Source: Brevibacterium sp. RIT 803
GTDB taxonomy: Bacteria > Actinomycetota > Actinomycetes > Actinomycetales > Brevibacteriaceae
Length of the DNA stretch: 64,000 nucleotides
Reading direction: 5' to 3'
Assembly (NCBI RefSeq): GCF_016892625.1
Contig: NZ_JAFEMW010000004.1
Coordinates: 434,001-498,000 of the forward strand
Shown here: positions 51,079 through 59,359 of the stretch, in pieces
Layout of the letters: every line of letters starts with the position of its first letter
How positions within the stretch are numbered: position 1 is the first letter of the stretch
The notes under the pieces: generated by a model
What the model was told of the DNA's origin: nothing
Seen by the model: the letters and a program-made list of their open reading frames with translations, nothing else
Database searches by the model: none
Translations under genes and position numbers: made by a program

Positions 51079-51795
51079 GTGAGCAGCAACGAAACCGATC
51101 CCGCGCCCAAGCCCGGCCGCGGAGTTCGATCCCAGACGCTGGAGCGGGCCCTCGACGCGCTTCAGCTCCTTGCCGATGGACGACAGCGCACCAGCAGGGA
51201 ACTCGCCGCGGAGCTCGACCTGCACAGGTCCATCGTCTATCGAATTCTTCGTACCCTGGAGGACTATTCTCTCGTCACGCGCAATGAAGACGGACGGTTC
51301 CGGGTCGGATTGGGCATGACTGCCCTGGCAAAATCTGGAATCGGCGACGTCGAAATCGAAATCACGACGGTCCTGCAGGAACTGTCGAATGTCACCTCGG
51401 CGACGGCGATCTTCTGCGCGCGACAGCGCAACGATGCCGTCGTCCTGTCATCGACCCGACCGGGGCAGAGCCCTGCCTCTGTCGCTGTGCGAACGGGCAG
51501 TCGCTTCCCAGTGGACAACAGCGCGCCCGGCCTGGCGATCCTGTCCCTGCAGGAGCACAGTGAGCACGATGCCGACGAGGTGGCACTGGCCAGGCAGACG
51601 GGCTACGTTCACACCAAGGGGAGACCGTTCGTCGGACTCGAAGCCCTCGCCGCTCCCGTGAGAATGCCCGACGGACAGGAAGCCAGTCTTTCCCTCCTGT
51701 TCCCTGTGGGCGACAAAGACGTGCAGCTCATGGTCAACGAACTGCGGATATACAGCGAACGCCTGACGTCTCCCGCGAACGATTGGCAGCTCTGA
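51079..51795 (+). CDS. IclR family transcriptional regulator
   Basis: This 238-residue IclR protein has an N-terminal winged helix (about 15-75: SQTLERALDALQLLADGRQRTSRELAAELDLHRSIVYRILRTLEDYSLVTR) and a shortened effector domain with FPVDNSAPGLAILS. Typical family length is 250-260. The start is GTG with GAGGAGGG eight bases upstream. It follows a GMC oxidoreductase gene and precedes the StyA operon, so it could control either; adjacency on the same strand favours the former. Confidence 0.9.
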   Translation: MSSNETDPAPKPGRGVRSQTLERALDALQLLADGRQRTSRELAAELDLHRSIVYRILRTLEDYSLVTRNEDGRFRVGLGMTALAKSGIGDVEIEITTVLQELSNVTSATAIFCARQRNDAVVLSSTRPGQSPASVAVRTGSRFPVDNSAPGLAILSLQEHSEHDADEVALARQTGYVHTKGRPFVGLEALAAPVRMPDGQEASLSLLFPVGDKDVQLMVNELRIYSERLTSPANDWQL

Positions 51796-51917
51796 CTGCT
51801 CGCGTCCTTGGCCGATGACCGCGTCGATGGCCTGAACCTCCACTATCCGTTTTGCGAAAGATGCCAGCTTTATCCCTGGCACCATTGTGTGCGGTACGCC
51901 ACTTTCGGTAGATTCAT

Positions 51918-51934
51918 TGCTCACATAGAGAGCA
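51918..51934. promoter_or_regulatory. dyad TGCTC-N7-GAGCA upstream of the StyA operon
   Basis: A perfect 5-bp inverted repeat lies about 80 bases before the StyA start, in an AT-richer 215-base gap. It is a candidate operator for IclR or the operon's AraC protein. I see nothing else in the gap. Confidence 0.35.
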
Positions 51935-52010
51935 GAAACTTTCAATGTGCTCGATATGCGAACACGCACGAATCTACTGTCGGACATCGACGTCCATCCG
52001 AGAGGAATGA

Positions 52011-53243
52011 ATGATGAAGAGCATCGGGATCATCGGCGCAGGAGTTGCCGGACTCCACCTGGGTCTGCAGCTGCGGCAGCATGGAATCGCCACGACCATC
52101 TACACCAACCGCACAGCCGAAGAGGTGGCCGATGGCAAGGTGATGAACAGTGTCGCCCATATGCACGTGACTCTCGAGCTGGAAGAGGACCTCGGGATCA
52201 ACCACTGGACCGAGGACCAGTACTACTACACCCACCACTACCACTACAACGGCTGGGGCGAGGAACGGACCTTCCAGGGTCAGTTCGCGTCACCCTCACG
52301 GACGCTGGACTATCGAATCTATCTGCCCCGGCTGATGAAGGATTTCACCGACCGCGGCGGCGTCATCGAATATCGTGATCTTGCAGTCCCCGACATCCAG
52401 GACCTCAGCGAAGTCCACGATCTGGTCGTGGTCTCGACCGGCAAAGGCGAAATCGGCGCAATGTTCCCCAAACGCGCAGACAGGTCACCTTACGATCGCC
52501 CTCAGCGCAAACTTGCGGTGGGGTTCTGGAAGGGCGTCGAACGCTGCGATCCGAACGGGGTCGGGGTCAGCGTGGTTCCCGGCGTCGGAGAGCTCCTTGC
52601 CATTCCGATGTGGTCGTTCTCCGGCGATGTCATGGCCCTCTTGTTCGAAAGCGTGCCCGGCGGCGCACAGGAACCGCTCACCGATCAGCGCTATGCGGAT
52701 GATCCTGAGGCCTACCGCCAGCTCACGCTCGACATGCTCAAGGAGCATCACCCCACCGTCTACGACCGAGTCGACCACGACGAATTCCGCCTCCAGTCCG
52801 ACTCAGACAAAGACATCCTCCAGGGTGCATTCACTCCGGTGATGCGCGAAGACTACGCTCGCCTCCCCAACGGCAAGTTCCTTCTGGCATTGGGCGACGT
52901 GCACCTGACCATGGACCCTGTACAAGCACAGGGCGCGAACTCAACCGCCTATTCAGCTCGAGTCGTCGGCGATGCGATCATCGAAGACGATGTCTTCGAC
53001 GAACGTTTCATGAAGAAGGTGGCAGCCCGTCGCAATGAACGCCTCGAGGCCGCCAACGACTGGCTCAATACAATCATCCACACGCCCACCCTTCCGCAGA
53101 TCCCGAAGCTCTTCAGCGCCATGGTCAACAACCAGGAGCTGACAGATGAGTTCACCGAGAACTTCAACCACCCGATCCGTCAGATTGATCTGCTGGCCAG
53201 TGAAGAGCGTGTGGACGCGGCCATTGAGCGCACTTCTGCCTGA
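52011..53243 (+). CDS. styrene/indole monooxygenase-type FAD oxygenase (StyA family)
   Basis: This 410-residue single-component-like flavoprotein of group E uses reduced FAD from a reductase to epoxidise styrene- or indole-type alkenes. The N-terminal IGIIGAGVAGLHLGLQLRQHG binds FAD. StyA-specific pieces are MNSVAHMHVTLELEEDLGINHW, SRTLDYRIYLPRLM, FPKRADRSPYDRPQRKLAVGFWKG, and GDVHLTMDPVQAQGANSTAYSARVVGDAI. ATG 52011 and 52014 are both possible; AGAGG lies five or eight bases upstream. It is first in a four-gene operon with EthD, flavin reductase and AraC genes. Indole is a likely substrate, by analogy with iif/ind clusters. Confidence 0.9.
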   Translation: MMKSIGIIGAGVAGLHLGLQLRQHGIATTIYTNRTAEEVADGKVMNSVAHMHVTLELEEDLGINHWTEDQYYYTHHYHYNGWGEERTFQGQFASPSRTLDYRIYLPRLMKDFTDRGGVIEYRDLAVPDIQDLSEVHDLVVVSTGKGEIGAMFPKRADRSPYDRPQRKLAVGFWKGVERCDPNGVGVSVVPGVGELLAIPMWSFSGDVMALLFESVPGGAQEPLTDQRYADDPEAYRQLTLDMLKEHHPTVYDRVDHDEFRLQSDSDKDILQGAFTPVMREDYARLPNGKFLLALGDVHLTMDPVQAQGANSTAYSARVVGDAIIEDDVFDERFMKKVAARRNERLEAANDWLNTIIHTPTLPQIPKLFSAMVNNQELTDEFTENFNHPIRQIDLLASEERVDAAIERTSA

Positions 53244-53284
53244 TTCCCGCACTCACCGAATCGATCCCAAGACTGGAGCCGACC

Positions 53285-53602
53285 ATGCACAAACTTCTCG
53301 TCCTCTACCCCGAGCCCACCGACCGGGCCGCGTTCATCGACTACTACACCACGACCCATCTGCCGCTCGCCAAGCAGCTGCCCGGAATGCTGAGCTGGTC
53401 GTACTCAGTCGACATCACCGCGGATGAAGACGGCAATTCACCCTATTTCGCGATCTTCGAAGCAGAATTCCCCGACAAGGGCACCTTCGCAAGCGCAATG
53501 GCCTCACCGGTAGGACAGGATGTCGCCGCAGATGTGGGCAACTATGCCACGGGCGGGGCCACCATCGTCGATTTCGCACTATCAGGAGGAGAAGAGTCAT
53601 GA
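53285..53602 (+). CDS. EthD family protein
   Basis: This 105-residue dimeric alpha/beta-barrel-like protein of the EthD family has MHKLLVLYPEPTDRAAFIDYYTTTHLPLAKQLPGMLSWSYSVDI with the conserved Tyr-Tyr-xxx-His-xPL segment. EthD proteins accompany oxygenases in degradation clusters; some relatives are lyases/isomerases that use the conserved His. GGAG precedes the ATG, and its stop overlaps the flavin reductase start by four bases. Here it lies between the oxygenase and reductase genes. Confidence 0.88.
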   Translation: MHKLLVLYPEPTDRAAFIDYYTTTHLPLAKQLPGMLSWSYSVDITADEDGNSPYFAIFEAEFPDKGTFASAMASPVGQDVAADVGNYATGGATIVDFALSGGEES

Positions 53603-54105
53603 ACGACCTCAACGACGTCCAGCAGCAGTTCCGTCAGGCGATGGCGCACCTGGCCGCGGCCGTGAATATCGTGACCACCGAAGGAGACCACGGAAAACTC
53701 GGCATCACGGTCAGCGCGGTCTGCTCGGTCACGGACTCTCCGCCCACAGTGCTCGTGTGTGTCAACCAGCGCAGTGCTGCCCATGACGTCTTCACGAGCA
53801 ACGGAGTGGTGGCGATCAACGTCCTGGCCGCCGAGCAGTGCGAACTGGCTCGTCACTTCTCCGGGGCGACCAAGGTTCCGATGGAGGACCGGTTCGCGTG
53901 GGACATCTGGGATGACGACACCACCGCACCGACCCTCAAAGACGCTCGGGTCGCCCTCGTCGGCCACATCCAAAGCACAATGACACAGGGCACCCACTCC
54001 GTGCTCTTCGTCGAAATCGACTCGATCCGAGTCAGGGATGACGCAGAGGGGCTGGTCTACTACGGTCGCGGCTTCCACCGGGTCAGCGAGCTGACAGCGA
54101 TCTGA
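53599..54105 (+). CDS. flavin reductase family protein (StyB/HpaC-like)
   Basis: This 168-residue flavin reductase has FRQAMAHLAAAVNIVTTEGDHGKLGITVSAVCSVTDSPPTVLVCVNQRSAAHDVF, the standard split-barrel FMN/FAD-binding pattern of HpaC, and a final YYGRGFHRVSEL. It supplies reduced flavin from NAD(P)H to the StyA-type oxygenase encoded two genes upstream. It is coupled to the EthD gene by an ATGA overlap, and one base separates it from the AraC gene start. Confidence 0.92.
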   Translation: MNDLNDVQQQFRQAMAHLAAAVNIVTTEGDHGKLGITVSAVCSVTDSPPTVLVCVNQRSAAHDVFTSNGVVAINVLAAEQCELARHFSGATKVPMEDRFAWDIWDDDTTAPTLKDARVALVGHIQSTMTQGTHSVLFVEIDSIRVRDDAEGLVYYGRGFHRVSELTAI

Positions 54106-54106
54106 G

Positions 54107-55099
54107 ATGAACGACAGCTCAGCCGACCGCAGCCCGGACCTCGATCTGTCGCCGAGGCGGCTGCGCGGGCAATCGCCTGAAGAGGCACGGGAAGTCGGCA
54201 CCGAGCTCTACTACCCGCACCAGCTGCGCATTCGGGGAATCGGCTCTCGATTCGAGATGCGGGCAACGGCGACCAAGGTGGGCCCTTTGTCGATCGGGAC
54301 GCTGAAGTATACAGCTCCAGTCACAGTCGAGACCGGCCCTTACGAAGACGCCTACCAGGTGAATATCGCGTTGAACGGTTCGTTCCGGACGTCGGCAGGT
54401 TCAAACGCCATCGTGGCAAACCGATCACGGTGCGCCGTCTACAGGCCCGATGTCGATACGGCATTCAGCGGCTGGGACTCTCCCTGCACAATGTTCACCG
54501 TCAAGATCGAACGATCCGCATTCGAGCGCATCACTGCGCAATACCTCGGCACCCAGGTGTGCTCACCGATCGACTTCGAACTGCCGATGACGATCGATAG
54601 GGGTGATGGAGCCGCGTGGATGCAAGCGGTGCGCCTCCTATTGACTCTGCCCCAAAGAGAAGACACCGGTCCTCTGCTCATCGATCACCTCGTCGAAGAG
54701 ACCGTCGTCGGCCTGCTGTGGACCGGCGAACATTCACTGCGTCCGCAGCTGCACGGGACGTCGCCGGCATCCGTTTCGGCCTTTCGCCGGGGCGTCGATC
54801 TCATTCATGCGATTCCGGAGGAGGCGCTGACACTTGAATCCCTCGCCCGATATGCAGGCGTCAGCGGGCGGTCGTTGCAATTGTCGTTTCGACGAGAGCT
54901 GGATCTCTCACCGATGAAGTACCTCAAGACTGTCCGCCTGGACCGAGTGGCCGAAGCACTTCGAGAGTCGAGCCCCTGCGACTCTTCCGTCTCCGAGGTG
55001 GCTCGACGATTCGGGTTCACCCACCTGGGCCGTTTCGCCGCGGACTACGCCCAGCGACATCGAGAGAAGCCGTCTGAGACGCGCAGACGTCACTCATAG
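54107..55099 (+). CDS. AraC family transcriptional regulator
   Basis: This 330-residue protein has an AraC_binding_2 sensor domain (about 30-200: YEDAYQVNIALNGSFRTSAGSNAIVANRSRCAVYRPDV) and a C-terminal double HTH (about 230-325: LTLESLARYAGVSGRSLQLSFRRELDLSPMKYLKTVRLDRVAEALRESSP...FGFTHLGRFAADYAQRHREKPSETRRR). It is the last gene of the StyA operon. AraC regulators such as IifR accompany StyA-like indole oxygenases elsewhere, which supports autoregulated, substrate-induced control. The next 123 bases to the convergent SDR contain no recognisable feature. Confidence 0.9.
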   Translation: MNDSSADRSPDLDLSPRRLRGQSPEEAREVGTELYYPHQLRIRGIGSRFEMRATATKVGPLSIGTLKYTAPVTVETGPYEDAYQVNIALNGSFRTSAGSNAIVANRSRCAVYRPDVDTAFSGWDSPCTMFTVKIERSAFERITAQYLGTQVCSPIDFELPMTIDRGDGAAWMQAVRLLLTLPQREDTGPLLIDHLVEETVVGLLWTGEHSLRPQLHGTSPASVSAFRRGVDLIHAIPEEALTLESLARYAGVSGRSLQLSFRRELDLSPMKYLKTVRLDRVAEALRESSPCDSSVSEVARRFGFTHLGRFAADYAQRHREKPSETRRRHS

Positions 55100-55222
55100 C
55101 CCTCTTCAGGCGGCCGGGCACTGCTCGTCGTCGACTCCACCAGCTGGCGATGTTCATCGCCGCGATAGTCGTCTGAAGGACCGCGGCCTTGAACTCACAG
55201 GTCCGCTCATCGGCTGAAGAGA

Positions 55223-56047
55223 TCACCGCTGCGAGCCAGTGAATCCCGCTTCGTAGTCCCGACGCTGATCCTTGCGCGCCTGGAGCTGGTTGGGCACAAG
55301 GGCGGCGCAGATCCGGTCGTGGATCGGTCTCGGCAGGAGATTCACGACTCGCACTGCTGGGCCGATGAAAGCCGGAACGGTCACCTCGAAGCGGGGCCGG
55401 GCGGCGGCTCTCACAACGGCCCGGGCCACCTCGGTGGGAGTGAGCAGTTTGGCTGCCCCGCTCGAAGTACCTGCGGCAAGAGCTGTGTCGACGACGCCGG
55501 GCATGATCGATGTGACGTGGACACCCGTTCCGCGCATCTCCGCGCGCACCGCTTTGAGGTAACCGAGGACACCGTGCTTCGTCGCAGCATAACTGGCCTC
55601 ACCAGGGGTGGGGAGGATGGAGCCTGCTGAGGCCACGGTGATGAGGTGACCCCGCCCCCGGGCCAGCATGCCTGGAGCCACGGCCTTGATGCCGTTGATG
55701 ACTCCGAGCAGGTTGACCTCGATCTGCGCCCGCGTCGCGGTGGCGGGCTCATCTGTGAAGGACCCGACCCACATCAGCCCCGCGTTGGCGACGTAGATGT
55801 CAATGGGGCCGAGCTCCCTTGTCACCTCGGCCAGGAACGCGTTCTGGCAATCCGGGTCCGTGACGTCGAGTCTGCTGGCGTGGACTCCCAGCTCCGCAGC
55901 GGCCTCCCGGGCGGCGTCGAGGTCGATATCACCGATGGCCACTCGTGCCCCGGCAGCTGTGAACGTCGCTGCGATCTCTCGGCCGATGCCGTGGGCCCCA
56001 CCGGTGATCGCCACGACTCGGCCTGTCAATGTCCGTGTTCGGCTCAC
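55223..56047 (-). CDS. SDR family oxidoreductase
   Basis: This 274-residue classical SDR has VVAITGGAHGIGREIA near 10, LDVTD, VANAG (NNAG equivalent) near 87, TVASAGSI with the catalytic Ser, and YAATKHGVLGYLKAVRAEM with Tyr/Lys near 155. SDRs paired with flavin monooxygenases typically oxidise the alcohol that the monooxygenase then attacks, or reduce its product. The start is GTG, overlapping the FMO stop by four bases, with GGAAAGGTGG upstream. Confidence 0.9.
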   Translation of the reverse strand: MSRTRTLTGRVVAITGGAHGIGREIAATFTAAGARVAIGDIDLDAAREAAAELGVHASRLDVTDPDCQNAFLAEVTRELGPIDIYVANAGLMWVGSFTDEPATATRAQIEVNLLGVINGIKAVAPGMLARGRGHLITVASAGSILPTPGEASYAATKHGVLGYLKAVRAEMRGTGVHVTSIMPGVVDTALAAGTSSGAAKLLTPTEVARAVVRAAARPRFEVTVPAFIGPAVRVVNLLPRPIHDRICAALVPNQLQARKDQRRDYEAGFTGSQR

Positions 56048-57456
56048 GCCGCCACCTTTCCTCTGCGCATTTCGCGCTCCAGTTCCAACAGATAGTGATC
56101 GAAGTCGACCTGCATCGTGTGCCGGGGCGAATCGTAGAACGCTCGTTTGTTCCTCCGATCGTCCTCGTGCATTCGGCGGGTCACGTCCTGCCGGCTCGGC
56201 AGTTCGTACTCGCCTGTGAGCGCTTTGACGACCAGTCTGCTCTGTGCTTCGGCCAGCGGCATGACGGCACCGATCGGCTGGAGGAGACCGATGAAGAACA
56301 GGCCGGGTCGATCGGGGTGGATCATGCGCTTGAACAGCGGCAGGTCATTGCCCTCGGCAGAGATGAGTTCCGGATCGAAGAAGGGAAAGTTCACCCGATA
56401 TCCTGTCGCCCACACGATGAGATCGGCCGGTGCCTCACTTCCATCGGTGAACACCACCCGATCACTCTCGAGTCGTTCGATGCTCGGTTTCACTGTGATC
56501 GCACCGGCACCGAGGCGGTCCCTGATGGCGTCCGACTGCACCGGATGCGATTGGCCCGGTGCATGGGGCGGAGTGGGCAGACCGTATTTTCGCAGTCCCC
56601 CGGAGAGCATCGCGGCGATGCGCAGGCGAGCGCTCGTGGCCCACCAGGGCGCCCAGCTGGGCAGGGCGATCTGATCGGCGGCCATTCCGAAGAGAGTCTT
56701 CTTCAGCACCCATTGGCCGCGGCGGATCGAGAGGTTGACGCTGCGCGCCCGGTGAGATCCCTCGACGGCGATGTCCAGCGCGGAGTTGCCTGCACCGACG
56801 ACCACAACATCGCGACCCTCGAGCTGGTCTCCGCTGCGGTAGTCGTGGGCGTGGATCTGCTCGCCGTCGAAGCGACCCGGGTACTCGGGCTCGGGCCAAC
56901 GCGCATCCCAGTGATGGCCGTTGGCGACCATCACGGCGCCATAATGGCGGGTCTGGGTCGACGCAGTCTCGTCAGGTTCGGCGGCGATGCCGGCATCAGC
57001 GGAAGAGGCGTTGGTGGAACAGATGTCGACATCCCAACCACCGTGTTCACCTCGTCGAACATGGGTCACCTCGGTGGTGAAGGTGATCGTGTGGCCGAAG
57101 CCGAAGTGGGCGACGTAGTCGCGGAAGTAGGCATGGACCTGGTCGTGACTGGCGTAATCGGGGTAGTCGGCTGGCATCGGGAAATCGGAGAAGGCCATGC
57201 GGGGGCACGAGGTGTTGATCTGCAGGGTCTCGTAGCAGGCGCTGACACCGTTGGGGTTGTCGTAGAGCCAGTTGCCACCGAATTCAGTGCCCTTCTCGAA
57301 GCAGTCGAAGGGAACTCCAGCTGTGTAGAGGGCCTTGGCCGCGGCGAGGCCCGAGGCTCCGGCGCCGATGATGCACACCCGCGGCAGTGCAGGGTTCGGT
57401 GCGATCTCCTCGGTGACCGCCGGGGCTCGATGTTTCTGTCTGACACTGTAAGGCAT
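56044..57456 (-). CDS. flavin-containing monooxygenase (FMO/Baeyer-Villiger-like)
   Basis: This 470-residue class B flavoprotein monooxygenase has VCIIGAGASGLAAAKAL (FAD) near 28, the FMO fingerprint FDGEQIHAHDYR near 210, and DVVVVGAGNSALDIAVEGSHRA (NADPH) near 228, with VWATGYRVNFPFF near 355. It oxygenates a ketone, N or S atom with NADPH and O2. It forms an operon with the SDR gene and is divergent from a TetR gene with a perfect dyad between. Its ribosome binding site is weak. Confidence 0.92.
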   Translation of the reverse strand: MPYSVRQKHRAPAVTEEIAPNPALPRVCIIGAGASGLAAAKALYTAGVPFDCFEKGTEFGGNWLYDNPNGVSACYETLQINTSCPRMAFSDFPMPADYPDYASHDQVHAYFRDYVAHFGFGHTITFTTEVTHVRRGEHGGWDVDICSTNASSADAGIAAEPDETASTQTRHYGAVMVANGHHWDARWPEPEYPGRFDGEQIHAHDYRSGDQLEGRDVVVVGAGNSALDIAVEGSHRARSVNLSIRRGQWVLKKTLFGMAADQIALPSWAPWWATSARLRIAAMLSGGLRKYGLPTPPHAPGQSHPVQSDAIRDRLGAGAITVKPSIERLESDRVVFTDGSEAPADLIVWATGYRVNFPFFDPELISAEGNDLPLFKRMIHPDRPGLFFIGLLQPIGAVMPLAEAQSRLVVKALTGEYELPSRQDVTRRMHEDDRRNKRAFYDSPRHTMQVDFDHYLLELEREMRRGKVAA

Positions 57457-57472
57457 GTCACAATACTGCCAT

Positions 57473-57490
57473 TGAAAATCAATATTTTCA
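57473..57490. promoter_or_regulatory. TetR operator candidate TGAAAAT-CAAT-ATTTTCA
   Basis: A perfect 7-bp inverted repeat lies in the 47-base AT-rich gap between the divergent FMO and TetR genes. It is the only such dyad there and would overlap both promoters. Confidence 0.65.
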
Positions 57491-57503
57491 CTACACTGGA
57501 GTC

Positions 57504-58253
57504 ATGAACTTTCGAGATTCTGCACGGCCCGCCGAAATCTCCGGCACGTCCGCCACGGGACTGTGGCGTGGGACTTCACGAACCGACCGTGATGGGGCCC
57601 GCCGGGAAAGGCTTCTTGAGGCCGCCCTCAAACTGTACGGAACGCTGGGCTTTCGCGGAACGTCGATCCAGGCACTGTGTCACGAGTCCGGGGTCTCGAG
57701 TCGGTCCTTCTACGAACTCTTCCCTGCCCGCAGATCGGATGCGCAGCAGGAGTCGCTGTCGGCGCAGGAGTCGCTGCTCGAACAGCTCTACATCGTCCTC
57801 AACGAGGAGATCGGCGAGGCAATGACGTCATTGACGATCCCGGCCGAATCAGACCTCCTCGACACGACCGTGCGCATCGTCTCCGCCGCGCTCATGCCGA
57901 TGCTCGCCGATGAGCGCAAGGCTCGCGTCCTCGAAATTGAGGCCGTCGGTGTCAACGAGTCACTCGAGGCGAGGCGGCGTGAAACGATGCGCATGCTTGC
58001 AGCCGCGGTCGATGTCGCGTTCACACGCGTGGCCTCGACGTTCGATCTGTCGCTGCCTGGAGCGTCGCCGCGCTGCGACGACGGCGGCCTCACTAGCCTC
58101 ATCATCGTCGGCGGAATCACCGAAGCCCTGGTTCAGCGTGTGCACACCCCCGTGCCGGAGCGGATGCCCACGGCTGACTTCCTCATGCACGTCTCCAAGG
58201 TTGCCCTGCGCGCCTATGGCGCGGGACCGGATATGGTCGCCGGGTCAGCATAG
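57504..58253 (+). CDS. TetR family transcriptional regulator
   Basis: This 249-residue TetR protein has its HTH at about residues 32-80 (ARRERLLEAALKLYGTLGFRGTSIQALCHESGVSSRSFYELFPARRS). The N-terminal 30 residues are an extra extension. It is long for the family (usual about 200) and is divergent from the FMO-SDR operon, with a perfect dyad between. It probably represses that operon and itself, with release by the FMO substrate. It is convergent with an aldo/keto reductase gene. Confidence 0.9.
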   Translation: MNFRDSARPAEISGTSATGLWRGTSRTDRDGARRERLLEAALKLYGTLGFRGTSIQALCHESGVSSRSFYELFPARRSDAQQESLSAQESLLEQLYIVLNEEIGEAMTSLTIPAESDLLDTTVRIVSAALMPMLADERKARVLEIEAVGVNESLEARRRETMRMLAAAVDVAFTRVASTFDLSLPGASPRCDDGGLTSLIIVGGITEALVQRVHTPVPERMPTADFLMHVSKVALRAYGAGPDMVAGSA

Positions 58254-58304
58254 ACGTTTCCGCGGAGGTGCGAAGGCGGGCCACCAGTGCGGATGGTGTC
58301 ACAT

Positions 58305-59255
58305 TCAGGCGAAGGGAGACGAAGCCCGATCGAGGCGCGAGAGCTCCACGGGACTGAGATCAAGGTCCGGGGCCGCCATCAGGGCATCGAGCTGTTCGGG
58401 TGTGCGCGCCGAGACGATCGGGGCGGTGACTCCCTTGGCCAGCAGCCAGGCGAGCGCAACGGTTGCCGGTGCCGCGTCATGGACTTCAGACACGGCAACC
58501 AGCTCATCGACGACGGTGAGGCCATCGGCGTTGAAGTATCCCTGCACCAGACCGCCCCGGCTGGCTCCCTCGAGATCGTCCTCCGTACGGTATTTTCCGG
58601 TGAGGAATCCTGCGGCAAGGCTGAAGTAGGTGAAGACGCCGAGGTTGTGCTCATCGGCCAGCGGCTGCAGCTCGGCCTCGTAGTCGCGGCGGAACACGAG
58701 GCTGTACTGAGGTTGGATCGCCACGGGTGTGGCCAGGTTCTCCTGCTCTGCCACGGCCAGCCATTGGGCCAGACGGTCCTTCGAATAGTTGGAGACGGCG
58801 ACATGCTTGGCCTGACCGGCACACACGATCTCATCGAAGACTCGGGCCACCTCGGCGATGGGGGTCACCTCATCATCGCGGTGGGCGTAGTAGAGGTCGA
58901 CGTAGTCTGTCTGGAGTCGTTCGAGGGAGGCATCGATGGCGGTGCGGATGTACTCAGGATCCTGTGTCCTGTGATCCGGATGGTCACCGACCTTCGTCGC
59001 GATGACGACCTTGTCCCGGTTCCCGCGGGCGGCGAGCCAGGTGCCGATGATGGTCTCGGACTCTCGCCCGGTGTTCCCGGGCACCCATGCCGGGTAGGAC
59101 TCGGCCGTGTCGAGGAAGTTGCCGCCGGCGGCGACGAACGCGTCGAGCACGGCGTGTGATCCGACTTCGTCAGCGGTCCACCCGAAGGTGTTCGTCCCCA
59201 GATTGATGGGGAAGATGGTGAGGTCGGTGCCGGGGATCTGCAGCTGCTGCGTCAT
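58305..59255 (-). CDS. aldo/keto reductase
   Basis: This 316-residue TIM-barrel NADPH reductase has the catalytic tetrad visible: Asp and Tyr in FLDTAESYPAW, Lys in VVIATKVGDHP and His in YYAHRDDEVTP. It reduces aldehydes or ketones; the AKR11/12 (YajO/YccK-like) group fits best. GAGG lies just upstream of the ATG. It follows the E1 component gene on the same strand, but a terminator hairpin lies between, so transcription is probably independent. Confidence 0.92.
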   Translation of the reverse strand: MTQQLQIPGTDLTIFPINLGTNTFGWTADEVGSHAVLDAFVAAGGNFLDTAESYPAWVPGNTGRESETIIGTWLAARGNRDKVVIATKVGDHPDHRTQDPEYIRTAIDASLERLQTDYVDLYYAHRDDEVTPIAEVARVFDEIVCAGQAKHVAVSNYSKDRLAQWLAVAEQENLATPVAIQPQYSLVFRRDYEAELQPLADEHNLGVFTYFSLAAGFLTGKYRTEDDLEGASRGGLVQGYFNADGLTVVDELVAVSEVHDAAPATVALAWLLAKGVTAPIVSARTPEQLDALMAAPDLDLSPVELSRLDRASSPFA

Positions 59256-59303
59256 GATGGTCCTCTATCGGCTCAGGGTCGGGTTGCCTGCTTCCTGCAA
59301 CGA

Positions 59304-59333
59304 TGACCGCGGGAGGATTATTTCCCGCGGTCA
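59304..59333 (-). terminator. terminator hairpin after the E1 gene
   Basis: TGACCGCGGGA (59304-59314) pairs perfectly with TCCCGCGGTCA (59323-59333), starting 26 bases past the stop of the AceE-like gene and about 48 bases upstream of the aldo/keto reductase start. Confidence 0.75.
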
Positions 59334-59359
59334 GGCCACCACACCTGCTGAGGTGCCGC

